A DNA stretch of 64,000 nt, taken from NCBI RefSeq assembly GCF_002732165.1, contig NZ_MRZO01000001.1:1-64000 (forward strand). Direction: 5' to 3'. The notes under the pieces were generated by a model. The model saw only the letters and a list, made by a program, of their open reading frames with translations, was not told the DNA's origin and did no database searches. The stretch comes from Staphylococcus xylosus (GTDB lineage: Bacteria; Bacillota; Bacilli; Staphylococcales; Staphylococcaceae). The position numbers and the translations under genes were made by a program. How positions within the stretch are numbered: position 1 is the first letter of the stretch; every line of letters begins with the position of its first letter. This document shows positions 56,362-64,000 of the stretch, piece after piece.

Positions 56362-56594
56362 TCTTTGTTGTCATCTTTTTTCTTTAAGGGTACTGGGTCA
56401 AAACCGCCTTTATGAAGCGGATGGCATTTTGAAATCCGTTTAATACCTAACCACGTACCTTTGAATGCACCATATACTTGAATTGCTTCTCTTGTATATT
56501 CAGAACAAGTAGGGTAAAAACGGCAAGTTGCGGGCGTTAATGGTGATATAAATCGTTGATATATATGAATGAGTCCAAGAAATATAGTTTTCAT
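56358..56594 (-). CDS. yidD: Membrane protein insertion efficiency factor YidD
   Basis: A 78-residue protein of the YidD family, thought to assist YidC-dependent insertion. The signature [15 protein letters not shown] (about residue 23) holds two of the conserved cysteines, followed by [20 protein letters not shown]. An amphipathic N-terminal helix [15 protein letters not shown] is typical. The start is ATG at 56594 after TTGGAGGC; the longer frame to 56630 adds 12 unrelated residues. Convergent with menC. Confidence 0.93.
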   Translation of the reverse strand: MKTIFLGLIHIYQRFISPLTPATCRFYPTCSEYTREAIQVYGAFKGTWLGIKRISKCHPLHKGGFDPVPLKKKDDNKD

Positions 56595-56660
56595 AAATTT
56601 TGCCTCCAACAAATAACTTAGCTTTAGCATAGTTAGTTTAACATAATAAGGGGAAGAGTG

Positions 56661-57137
56661 ATGTATATGAAGTTTAAAGATAAAGATAATGACAACGTAT
56701 ATTTATCATATAAAGATAAAGAAGATATTGCTGATGGAAATCATGTTCTCATTATTCCGAAATATAAAGATCAGTTGCTATTTACAAACCACAAATTACG
56801 TGGCATTGAATTCCCCGGCGGTAAAAAAGAAGACGGAGAAACAAGTGAAGCAGCTGCTGCGCGAGAGTTGTTTGAAGAAACAGGAGCAACGATAGCGCAA
56901 TGTGAGTATATTGCACAATATGAAGTACAACGTACGAATGGTTTATGTTTTACAAAAGATGTATTTATGGTAAATGTATCAGAGATAAGTCATCAAGTGG
57001 ATTATTTAGAAACAAATGGCCCGTTATTTTATAAGGATATAGCTGACATTCCAGAGAGTAACAAAAGTTATTTGCTGAAGGACGATGCGATTTTACACTG
57101 TTTAGAGAGAGTGATATCACTTGGATTTTATAAATAG
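56661..57137 (+). CDS. ytkD: NUDIX nucleoside triphosphatase YtkD-like
   Basis: A 158-residue NUDIX hydrolase. The Nudix box starts [13 protein letters not shown] (about residue 54) and ends RELFEETGA, keeping all catalytic Glu residues and the Arg. B. subtilis YtkD hydrolyses dGTP and 8-oxo-dGTP, and the segment before the box ([15 protein letters not shown]) matches it. The start is ATG at 56661, 6 bases after AAGGGGA; GTG at 56658 or ATG at 56667 are also possible. The next gene overlaps its end by 17 bases. Confidence 0.88.
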   Translation: MYMKFKDKDNDNVYLSYKDKEDIADGNHVLIIPKYKDQLLFTNHKLRGIEFPGGKKEDGETSEAAAARELFEETGATIAQCEYIAQYEVQRTNGLCFTKDVFMVNVSEISHQVDYLETNGPLFYKDIADIPESNKSYLLKDDAILHCLERVISLGFYK

Positions 57138-57894
57138 AAAATGTATGCCGATTGAATCAATGCATCATAAATTTGATGAAGTCACATATCGTGTCGATAA
57201 TTTAAAAGTTCGAGGCTTAATAATGACGCCGAAAAAAAATGTAAAAAGAATTGTGATTTATCTACGTGGTGGCAAAGGTCAGGTAGGTAAAGTGAGGGCA
57301 GCTAGAATGATGCAGTTTGCAGATACAAGCACTTTAGTCTTTGGTCCGTATTATAGAGGGAATAATGGCAGTGAGGGTAAAGATGAATTTTATGGGGCGG
57401 ATCTAAATGATGTCACGGTCGCTATACGTATATTGCATCAAAAATACCCTAATGCGGACATTCATATGATTGGATTTTCAAGAGGTGGACTTCAAGGTTT
57501 ACTCACATTTCAAGAATTACCAATCTCAAGTTATATTATCTGGGGTGGAGTATCTGATATATACTTAATGTATGAAGAACGCGTCGACTTAAGAGGCATG
57601 CTGAAACGCATGATTGGTCATCCTAAAAAGCAAGCTGCTGCCTATCAGCAACGAGATGCATTAGCTCAAATTACTAAGTCAAGCCCGCCCATATTTATTG
57701 TTCATGGTGGAAAAGATAAACAAGTAGGTATTCATCATGCCTATTATTTAGCACAGCAATTAGAGGAAAAGGGAACAACTTATCGTACGTTTTATCAAAT
57801 GTCGGAAGGTCATGTACCTAGACCGTTCGCTCTAAAACAAACGCTTTATGAAATTAAACAGTGGATGAAAGATGTCGAAGAGAATAAAATATAA
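57121..57894 (+). CDS. Alpha/beta hydrolase, S9/serine aminopeptidase-like
   Basis: A 257-residue alpha/beta hydrolase. The nucleophile elbow is GFSRGG (Ser at about residue 121), an acid is in HGGKDKQVG (about 198), and the catalytic His is in SEGHVPRPF (about 234). RGGKGQVGK near residue 56 forms the oxyanion region. It resembles prolyl-oligopeptidase-like or acylaminoacyl-peptidase domains; substrate unknown. The start used is TTG at 57121 with GAGAGAG upstream, overlapping ytkD by 17 bases; ATG at 57142 is an alternative. Confidence 0.8.
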   Translation: MDFINRKCMPIESMHHKFDEVTYRVDNLKVRGLIMTPKKNVKRIVIYLRGGKGQVGKVRAARMMQFADTSTLVFGPYYRGNNGSEGKDEFYGADLNDVTVAIRILHQKYPNADIHMIGFSRGGLQGLLTFQELPISSYIIWGGVSDIYLMYEERVDLRGMLKRMIGHPKKQAAAYQQRDALAQITKSSPPIFIVHGGKDKQVGIHHAYYLAQQLEEKGTTYRTFYQMSEGHVPRPFALKQTLYEIKQWMKDVEENKI

Positions 57895-57899
57895 TAAAT

Positions 57900-57934
57900 A
57901 AAGAGGATTGGGCGTTAACGCCCAATCCTCTTTA
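57900..57934. terminator. Bidirectional terminator, hydrolase/pckA
   Basis: AAAGAGGATTGGGCG-ttaa-CGCCCAATCCTCTTT, a near-perfect long stem between convergent genes. Confidence 0.9.
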
Positions 57935-57958
57935 CTATATAATATAATTTAACAAATA

Positions 57959-59548
57959 TTATTTAAACCCACCACGTGTTGCTAAATCATCAACTTCTAC
58001 TCCAAATTTTTCAAAGTTGTGATTGAAACGGTTAATTAAATCTTGAGCTTGTTCTCTGTACGCTTCTGGCTTACTCCAAGCATTAATAGGATTCAATAGT
58101 GTTTGAGGGACATCCTCAACTTCGACTGGAATATCTAAACCGAACATATCATCTTTAATATATTCAGCATCTCTTAATTGCCCTGTAATTGCTTGATTTA
58201 CCATTTGTCTTGTGTAACTTAGGCTTATACGACGTCCTACGCCATATTTACCACCAGTCCAACCAGTGTTTACAAGATAAACATCTACATCATGTTGATC
58301 GATTAGGTTACCTAATAAATCAGCATAAACTTTAGCGTTTAGAGGTAAGAAAGGTGAACCGAAACATGTAGAGAATGAAGGTTCTGGCTCAGTTACGCCA
58401 CGTTCTGTACCGGCTAATTTAGCAGTGAATCCACTCAAGAAATGATACATTGCTTGATCTTTGGACAGTTTTGAAATAGGTGGTAAAACACCGAAAGCAT
58501 CTGCAGTTAAGAAAATAATTGTATTAGGATGAGCCGCTTTAGATGGGGTTACAATATTTTCAATATGGTCTATTGGATATGCTGCTCTAGTGTTTTCAGT
58601 GTATTGATTATCATCGAAGTCAATGTCACCATCTTCATCTACAACAACATTTTCTAAAATAGTACCATATTTAATAGCGTCATAAATTTGAGGTTCTTTT
58701 TTATAAGAAAGGTTAATTGCTTTTGCATAACAACCACCTTCTATGTTAAAAATACCATTTTCATTCCAACCATGTTCATCATCGCCAATTAGCTTACGTG
58801 TTGGATCCGCTGATAGTGTTGTTTTACCAGTGCCAGAAAGACCAAAGAATAAAGCAACGTCACCTTTGTCTCCAACGTTAGCTGAACAGTGCATGCTCAT
58901 AATGTTATCTTTAGGTAGTAAATAGTTCATTACGGAGAAAATACCTTTTTTCATTTCACCAGCGTATTCAGTCCCGCCAATGAGGATGACTTTATGTTTG
59001 AAAGATGTGATGATAAATGTTTCTGAGTTTGTGCCGTCAATCTCTGGATCGGCTTTAAAATGAGGTGCTGAAATAATTGTGAAGTTTGGTTTGATTTCTT
59101 GCGCTTCTTCTTTTGAGCTAGGGCGTATAAACATATTTTGAGCAAATAGATTATGCCAAGCTAATTCATTTACAACAGTTAATTTTAATTGTGAGTCGTG
59201 ATCACTACCGGCATAACCGTTGAATACATATAGTTCATCTTTTTTGTCTAAATAGTTTAGTACCTTATCATATAAATTTAAAAATGTTTCTTCTTCAATC
59301 GGTTGGTTAACGTTGCCCCAGTCAATATCATCTCTATAAGATGGCTCATTTACAATAAACTTATCCTTTGGTGAACGACCTGTATATTTACCTGTTCTAG
59401 CGTTAATTGCACCTAATTCGGTGAGTTCTCCTTCATCATTATCTAAAATCTTGTTATACAACTGTGTTGTAGATAATTGAAATAATGAAGATTTTTTGTC
59501 TAAAATGCTTTCAATTTTGTTTGTATAAGTGTATGTATCTACAGCCAT
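57959..59548 (-). CDS. pckA: ATP-dependent phosphoenolpyruvate carboxykinase
   Basis: A 529-residue gluconeogenic enzyme converting oxaloacetate to PEP. The kinase-1a P-loop is [16 protein letters not shown] (about residue 235), LIGDDEHGW is the metal-binding kinase-2 motif, and [14 protein letters not shown] (about residue 49) and FGSPFLP (about 393) are family signatures. GGAGGGATTAGT precedes ATG. It is divergent from metK with a SAM riboswitch between them, an arrangement conserved in staphylococci. CcpA repression is known in S. aureus; a cre site was not assigned. Confidence 0.97.
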   Translation of the reverse strand: MAVDTYTYTNKIESILDKKSSLFQLSTTQLYNKILDNDEGELTELGAINARTGKYTGRSPKDKFIVNEPSYRDDIDWGNVNQPIEEETFLNLYDKVLNYLDKKDELYVFNGYAGSDHDSQLKLTVVNELAWHNLFAQNMFIRPSSKEEAQEIKPNFTIISAPHFKADPEIDGTNSETFIITSFKHKVILIGGTEYAGEMKKGIFSVMNYLLPKDNIMSMHCSANVGDKGDVALFFGLSGTGKTTLSADPTRKLIGDDEHGWNENGIFNIEGGCYAKAINLSYKKEPQIYDAIKYGTILENVVVDEDGDIDFDDNQYTENTRAAYPIDHIENIVTPSKAAHPNTIIFLTADAFGVLPPISKLSKDQAMYHFLSGFTAKLAGTERGVTEPEPSFSTCFGSPFLPLNAKVYADLLGNLIDQHDVDVYLVNTGWTGGKYGVGRRISLSYTRQMVNQAITGQLRDAEYIKDDMFGLDIPVEVEDVPQTLLNPINAWSKPEAYREQAQDLINRFNHNFEKFGVEVDDLATRGGFK

Positions 59549-59714
59549 ACTAATCCCTCCAACGCTATTTAGTTATTGTAAGCCTTTACAATTACAGAGT
59601 ATAACACATATATATTAATAGTCCATACCAATTTAAAAGGAATTTTAAATAAATATTAATAAATGTAAAATTGACATTATATCGTTGATTCTGTACTATA
59701 GGACTTAACGGATT

Positions 59715-59827
59715 CTCTTATCCTGAGTGGCGGAGGGACATGGACCCAATGAAGCCCAGCAACCTCTTCTTAATAGGAAGAAAGGTGCCAAACCGTTTGC
59801 AGACAAATATCGTCTGAACGATAAGAG
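59715..59827 (+). ncRNA. SAM-I (S-box) riboswitch aptamer upstream of metK
   Basis: The S-box core is unmistakable: closing stem P1 CTCTTAT/ATAAGAG (59715-59721 and 59821-59827), the kink-turn stretch GAGTGGCGGAGGGA, GACCCAATGAAGCCC, and AGCAACC, followed by AAGGTGCCAA. It binds S-adenosylmethionine and turns off metK when SAM is plentiful. Confidence 0.95.
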
Positions 59828-59840
59828 CGAATGGACGTAT

Positions 59841-59882
59841 AAGGCCTTCTCTCTATTTATTGATAGTGTAGAAGGCTTTTTT
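59841..59882 (+). terminator. SAM riboswitch expression-platform terminator
   Basis: AAGGCCTTCTCTCTAT pairs imperfectly with ATAGTGTAGAAGGCTT, followed by T6. It lies right after the aptamer and 55 bp before the metK start, as expected for transcription control. Confidence 0.88.
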
Positions 59883-59936
59883 AATGAGCTCAACAGAGAG
59901 AGAATTTTCGTAATTTAAAAACTAAAGGAGCAAATT

Positions 59937-61133
59937 ATGACTTACAATAGAAGATTATTCACTTCAGAATCGGTAACAGAAGGACATCCAGATAAAATAG
60001 CGGATCAAGTATCTGATGCTATATTGGATGAAATATTGAAAGATGACCCAAATGCACGTGTTGCTTGTGAGACGACAGTAACTACTGGCATGGCGCTTAT
60101 TTCAGGAGAAATATCAACAACAACATATGTTGATATTCCAAAAGTGGTTAGAGAAACAATTAAAGAGATAGGTTACACACGTGCTAAATACGGTTACGAT
60201 AGCCAGACAATGGCAGTGTTGACGGCAATTGACGAACAGTCACCAGATATCGCTCAAGGTGTCGATACAGCTTTAGAGTATCGTGAAGATGCATCAGAAG
60301 AGGAAATTGAAGCTACTGGAGCGGGTGACCAAGGTTTGATGTTCGGTTATGCTACAAACGAAACGGATACTTACATGCCGTTACCAATTTTCTTATCACA
60401 TCAACTTGCTAAACGCTTATCAGATGTACGTAAAGATGAAATATTAAATTACTTACGTCCTGATGGTAAAGTACAAGTAACTGTTGAGTATGATGAACAA
60501 GATCAACCACATCGTATTGATACAATTGTCGTGTCAACACAACATGCCGAAGATATCGAATTAGCACAAATTCAAGACGATATTAAAAAACATGTCATTT
60601 ATCCAACGGTACCCGAAACACTTTTAGATGAGAATACCAAATTTTATATCAATCCTACTGGTCGTTTCGTTATAGGTGGGCCACAAGGTGATGCTGGGCT
60701 TACTGGACGTAAAATAATTGTTGATACATATGGTGGTTATGCACGCCATGGTGGGGGATGCTTTAGTGGTAAAGATCCGACTAAAGTAGACCGTTCTGCT
60801 GCATATGCTGCACGTTATGTAGCGAAAAATATCGTTGCTGCTGAATTAGCAGACAAATGTGAGGTGCAACTTGCATATGCTATTGGTGTAGCTGAACCTG
60901 TTTCTATTTCTATAGATACATTTGGTACAGGAAAAGTTAAAGAAAATGAATTGGTTGAGGCAGTTAGACAACATTTTGATTTAAGACCAGCTGGAATTAT
61001 TAAAATGTTAGACTTGAAACATCCTATTTATAAACAAACTGCTGCATACGGTCATTTTGGTCGTACAGACGTATTATTACCATGGGAAAAGTTAGATAAA
61101 ATTAATTTATTAAAAGATACAGTTAAAGCTTAA
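59937..61133 (+). CDS. metK: S-adenosylmethionine synthetase
   Basis: A 398-residue enzyme making SAM from methionine and ATP. The signatures [12 protein letters not shown] (about residue 119) and [18 protein letters not shown] (about 270) are intact, and the N-terminal [20 protein letters not shown] holds the ATP-binding His. AAAGGAGC precedes ATG. Expression is controlled by the SAM-I riboswitch directly upstream. Confidence 0.97.
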   Translation: MTYNRRLFTSESVTEGHPDKIADQVSDAILDEILKDDPNARVACETTVTTGMALISGEISTTTYVDIPKVVRETIKEIGYTRAKYGYDSQTMAVLTAIDEQSPDIAQGVDTALEYREDASEEEIEATGAGDQGLMFGYATNETDTYMPLPIFLSHQLAKRLSDVRKDEILNYLRPDGKVQVTVEYDEQDQPHRIDTIVVSTQHAEDIELAQIQDDIKKHVIYPTVPETLLDENTKFYINPTGRFVIGGPQGDAGLTGRKIIVDTYGGYARHGGGCFSGKDPTKVDRSAAYAARYVAKNIVAAELADKCEVQLAYAIGVAEPVSISIDTFGTGKVKENELVEAVRQHFDLRPAGIIKMLDLKHPIYKQTAAYGHFGRTDVLLPWEKLDKINLLKDTVKA

Positions 61134-61226
61134 CTAGAGTAAAAATATTTTTAGCTTTACTATCGAATACTATATGTTTATCTATTATAATTAAGTTACT
61201 GAACACATAAAGGAGCGTTTTTTGTT

Positions 61227-62135
61227 ATGAATTCATTTGGACCATTAGAGATTGGTTTAATTGTGGCAATTGTTGTAGCAGTAATTTGTTTCATTTTATT
61301 TATCATTGCTTTGAAAAGTAAAAAGAAAGCACAACAAAAGGTAGAGGAACAATACAAAACCAGAGAACAAAAACTAAGCGACGAGCATGAGGAAGAATTA
61401 GAAAAAGAAAGAATTGAAAATAAAAAAACAGTAACAAAGCAAAAAGAAGAATATAATGCTACAGTTAGTTCGAAAAATAGAGAAATTGATGCATTAAAAT
61501 TGTTCTCTAAAAATCAAAGTGAATATGTAACTGATATGAGACTTATTGGTATTCGAGAAAGATTAGTAAATGAGAAAAGAATTCGCCCAGAAGATATGCA
61601 CATTATGGCGAACATATTTTTACCTAAGAATGAATTTAATGATGTACAGCGCATTAGCCACTTAGTACTTACGCGTACTGGTTTATATATCATTGATTCT
61701 CAATTATTAAAGGGTCATGTATATAATGGTGTGAGTGCTGCACAATTTAAAGAGCAACCAACAATGGAACAAGTGTTTAACACGTTGGACCTTGATAGAC
61801 AAGAACCACAAACACTTGTATTAGATCAAAATGAAGATGAAAATTCATTATCTTTTGTTAATTACACGACTCATTTAAATGATATTGAGAAACTAGCTGG
61901 TGATATTCAAACAGAATTGAATTTAAAATTCACACCAACAACAATTTTATATTTCAACCCTAAAAATGAAGGCGATGTAACAATTTCAAACTATGCGCAA
62001 AGTTCAAACACCAAAGTGTTAGTTGGTCCAGAACAATTGGATGAATTCTTTAATAAATTCGTATTCCATGGTCGCATTCAATATAACGTTGAAGATTTAC
62101 AACGTGTTATGGATGAAATTGAATCATTTAACTAA
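61227..62135 (+). CDS. Membrane-anchored NERD-like protein
   Basis: A 302-residue protein. Residues 8-30 are one transmembrane helix (IGLIVAIVVAVICFILFIIA), then a charged coiled coil to about residue 100 (rich in Glu and Lys). Residues about 115-230 look like a NERD (nuclease-related) domain: HIMANIFLPKNEFNDVQRIS, VLTRTGLYIIDSQLLKG. The catalytic residues of the nuclease family are not fully evident, so activity is open. It follows metK by 93 bp. A conserved staphylococcal gene of unknown role. Confidence 0.7.
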   Translation: MNSFGPLEIGLIVAIVVAVICFILFIIALKSKKKAQQKVEEQYKTREQKLSDEHEEELEKERIENKKTVTKQKEEYNATVSSKNREIDALKLFSKNQSEYVTDMRLIGIRERLVNEKRIRPEDMHIMANIFLPKNEFNDVQRISHLVLTRTGLYIIDSQLLKGHVYNGVSAAQFKEQPTMEQVFNTLDLDRQEPQTLVLDQNEDENSLSFVNYTTHLNDIEKLAGDIQTELNLKFTPTTILYFNPKNEGDVTISNYAQSSNTKVLVGPEQLDEFFNKFVFHGRIQYNVEDLQRVMDEIESFN

Positions 62136-62180
62136 AGATACAAATTTTATATTTTGATAATAAATAATGCTATTTAGTAT

Positions 62181-62225
62181 AAACTGTCAACAAAAGCAAT
62201 TAGACTTTTGTTGACAGTTTTTTTG
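62181..62225 (+). terminator. Terminator after NERD-like gene
   Basis: AAACTGTCAACAAAAG pairs with CTTTTGTTGACAGTTT followed by TTTTT. Confidence 0.93.
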
Positions 62226-62349
62226 TAGATTATAGAAATTTATAAATAATTTAACCACAAATTAATTATAAACATATAGGCATTTTTATTTATATATTTG
62301 GGAATATTGATTAGTATAATAATTAACAAAATAAAAAGGGGATTTTAAC

Positions 62350-63186
62350 TTGGAAAATATTACATTTTATAATGGTAATGAGATGCCGATTGTTGGATTG
62401 GGCACATTTCGCGTGGAGAATAATGATGAATGTGCAGCATCAGTAAAACATGCAATTGAAAATGGCTATACACATATTGATACAGCAATGATTTATGAAA
62501 ACGAAGATAAAGTAGGTCAAGGTATTGCTGAAGGATTAGCTTCAACAGGATTAAAAAGAAGTGACTTATTCATTACTTCTAAATTATGGCTTGATGACTA
62601 TGGTCGACAAAATGTTGCTGATGCTTATGAGACAAGTTTAAACAAATTAGGTTTAGACTATTTAGATTTATATCTTATGCATTGGCCTGGAACTGATGAA
62701 GCATTGATGATTGATACTTGGCAGGGTATGGAAGACCTTTATAAAAATGATAAAGTGAAAAATATTGGTGTAAGTAACTTTAATATTGAACATTTGGAAG
62801 CTTTATTAGCACAAGTTTCAATTAAACCAGTAATAAATCAAGTAGAATTCCATCCATATTTATTACAATCATCTTTAAATAGATATCTTGAAGTTCAAAA
62901 TATTCATATGGAGTCATGGTCGCCGTTAATGAACGCACAAATTTTGGAAGATGAAACGTTAAATGCAGTAGCTAATGAAGTGGGTAAATCACCGGCTCAA
63001 GTAATTATTAGATGGAATATTGAACATGGTGTAGTAGTAATTCCGAAGTCAGTTACTCCTTCTAGAATAGAAGAGAACATTAATGTATTTGATTTTGCTT
63101 TAACAGCTGAACAAATAGAAAAATTAGATAACCTCAATGAAGAACGTAGAATTGGACCAGATCCTGCAAAATACAGTGGTCATTAA
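62350..63186 (+). CDS. Aldo/keto reductase
   Basis: A 278-residue NADPH-dependent reductase of the AKR5-like group. The catalytic tetrad is visible: Asp in HIDTAMIYENED (with the Tyr), Lys in FITSKLW (about residue 77) and His in LYLMHWPG (about 110). The cofactor-binding VIPKSVTPSRIEEN lies near residue 236. The start is TTG at 62350 after AAAAGGGG. The substrate is unknown; homologues reduce methylglyoxal and diketones. Monocistronic, with a terminator at 63262. Confidence 0.93.
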   Translation: MENITFYNGNEMPIVGLGTFRVENNDECAASVKHAIENGYTHIDTAMIYENEDKVGQGIAEGLASTGLKRSDLFITSKLWLDDYGRQNVADAYETSLNKLGLDYLDLYLMHWPGTDEALMIDTWQGMEDLYKNDKVKNIGVSNFNIEHLEALLAQVSIKPVINQVEFHPYLLQSSLNRYLEVQNIHMESWSPLMNAQILEDETLNAVANEVGKSPAQVIIRWNIEHGVVVIPKSVTPSRIEENINVFDFALTAEQIEKLDNLNEERRIGPDPAKYSGH

Positions 63187-63261
63187 CGAACAATATACAA
63201 CAATATTAATACAGACTTGATGAGACTGTCATTAACAGACATAGGTAATGTGAAGCACATA

Positions 63262-63300
63262 AAAAGCCACAAATACAATTTAATGATTTTGTGGCTTTAT
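63262..63300. terminator. Terminator between aldo/keto reductase and crcB
   Basis: AAAGCCACAAA pairs with TTTTGTGGCTTT; T/A tails on both strands between convergent genes. Confidence 0.88.
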
Positions 63301-63326
63301 TATAATGCACTTTTTTAGGTTATTCG

Positions 63327-63680
63327 TTAAAGCATGTAACCTAATAAACAAGCTAAAAAGGAAACACCATATTGGAGTACTGAATAAATGATGAAATAAG
63401 TAAATTTCTTTTTAGTCATTAATAGTTGGACGAGTTCAGATGACAAAGTAGAGAAGGTAGTAAGACCGCCTAAAATACCAACGATTACAAAGGGTTCAAT
63501 CCAATCTAATTTAAGTGCCGAACCTAATAGGAACCCAATGATAAAACTACCTACTATGTTAACAAAAGGCGTTGCAACTGGTAATACACTATTAAATTTG
63601 CGATTAAAAAAATTAGTGATAAAACCACGGATAACTGCACCTATGCCACCGCCTAACATGATTAATAAACAGTTAATCAT
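63327..63680 (-). CDS. crcB: Fluoride channel subunit CrcB (Fluc), copy 1
   Basis: A 117-residue, four-span protein of the Fluc/CrcB family that exports fluoride. GGGIGAVIRGFITNFF (residues 10-25), TPFVNIVGSFIIGFLLG (about 38) with the pore Asn, and GLTTFSTLSSELVQLL (about 71) with the Phe-box and Ser/Thr track are typical. It overlaps the second crcB by 4 bases, and the pair probably forms a heterodimer with subunits in opposite orientation. Confidence 0.93.
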   Translation of the reverse strand: MINCLLIMLGGGIGAVIRGFITNFFNRKFNSVLPVATPFVNIVGSFIIGFLLGSALKLDWIEPFVIVGILGGLTTFSTLSSELVQLLMTKKKFTYFIIYSVLQYGVSFLACLLGYML

Positions 63681-64000
63681 GAGTAACGTACCCCCAATCT
63701 AACCCCAATATAGCATAAGATTATTCCTAAAACATAACTACTGATTGCATAAATAGAAACAGCTAAATAAGCTTGTTGCTCAAATAAATGTATAAGCTCA
63801 AATTGAAATGTTGAAAAGGTAGTCATTGCACCTAACAGGCCTGTAGTAATACCTTTTTTAAAAAGTGGATTATTCTTGTAATATTGTAAAGTCAGTGTCC
63901 CAAGAAACCCCATTAGAAATGCGCCTAAAATATTAGCGATAAATGTGCCAATAGGAAAAGTAGAATTAACACTTATAAATGAAAACAAGTATCTGAGTAA
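63677..64000 (-). CDS. crcB: Fluoride channel subunit CrcB (Fluc), copy 2, N-terminus off window
   Basis: Homologous to the adjacent copy: STFPIGTFIANILGAFLMGF with the pore Asn, and LGAMTTFSTFQFELIHLF. The frame stays open to the window edge, reading ...LLRYLFSFIS upstream of the TTG at 63988. This matches the conserved Arg-Tyr segment of CrcB, so the true start lies beyond position 64000. It is translated before the copy at 63327, with a 4-base overlap. Confidence 0.9.
   Translation of the reverse strand, partial: LLRYLFSFISVNSTFPIGTFIANILGAFLMGFLGTLTLQYYKNNPLFKKGITTGLLGAMTTFSTFQFELIHLFEQQAYLAVSIYAISSYVLGIILCYIGVRLGVRYS

Overview
This window is AT-rich Firmicute chromosome from the genus Staphylococcus. 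The evidence is the gene content and order: ecsAB, hit, prsA and yhaMNO; traP with hemEHY; menEC; divergent pckA and metK behind a SAM riboswitch; airSR; and non-canonical glycine tRNAs of the type used for cell-wall interpeptide synthesis. The backbone follows the order known from S. aureus, but the proteins are clearly diverged from it. The host is therefore probably a non-aureus species; I cannot name it from sequence alone.

Layout. Positions 1-990 hold a tRNA cluster that starts inside a tRNA-Asp and ends in four tandem tRNA-Gly genes with a 90-bp period. Positions 1-43 kb are mostly core genome: panD, tRNA-Leu, a PTS-like permease, an amino-acid ABC transporter, queG, trmL, fumC, a pseudouridine synthase, the AirSR oxygen/redox two-component system, a dicarboxylate symporter, an FtsW-like protein next to an LCP ligase, an orphan TarG-like permease, pflB-pflA under two Rex-like operators next to purU, DUF445 and YlbF-family genes, yhaO-yhaN-yhaM, prsA, hit, ecsAB, traP and the coproporphyrin-branch haem genes hemE-hemH-hemY. 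A second tRNA cluster lies at 43.36-44.07 kb.

Positions 44.06-53.7 kb are the accessory part. They sit between hemY/tRNA-Ser and menE, the slot occupied in S. aureus by the genomic island vSa-beta. A 4.36-kb prophage remnant is bounded by 33-bp direct repeats of the tRNA-Ser 3' end (44056-44088 and 48383-48415). In it, the C-terminal half of an integrase abuts the last domain of an endolysin. The surviving right end carries small phage genes and, next to attR, a secreted homologue of staphylokinase. About 3.2 kb further on is a close homologue of TarP, the wall-teichoic-acid glycosyltransferase carried by S. aureus prophages. It seems to start at an AUU codon and is followed by a coupled unknown 88-residue gene. 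Two gene families known from S. aureus immune-evasion phages therefore occur together here.

Positions 53.9-64 kb return to core genome: menE-menC, yidD, ytkD, a hydrolase, pckA, the SAM-I riboswitch with metK, a membrane-anchored NERD-like protein, an aldo/keto reductase and a crcB pair, the second running off the window. No CRISPR array, rRNA operon or complete insertion sequence was seen.
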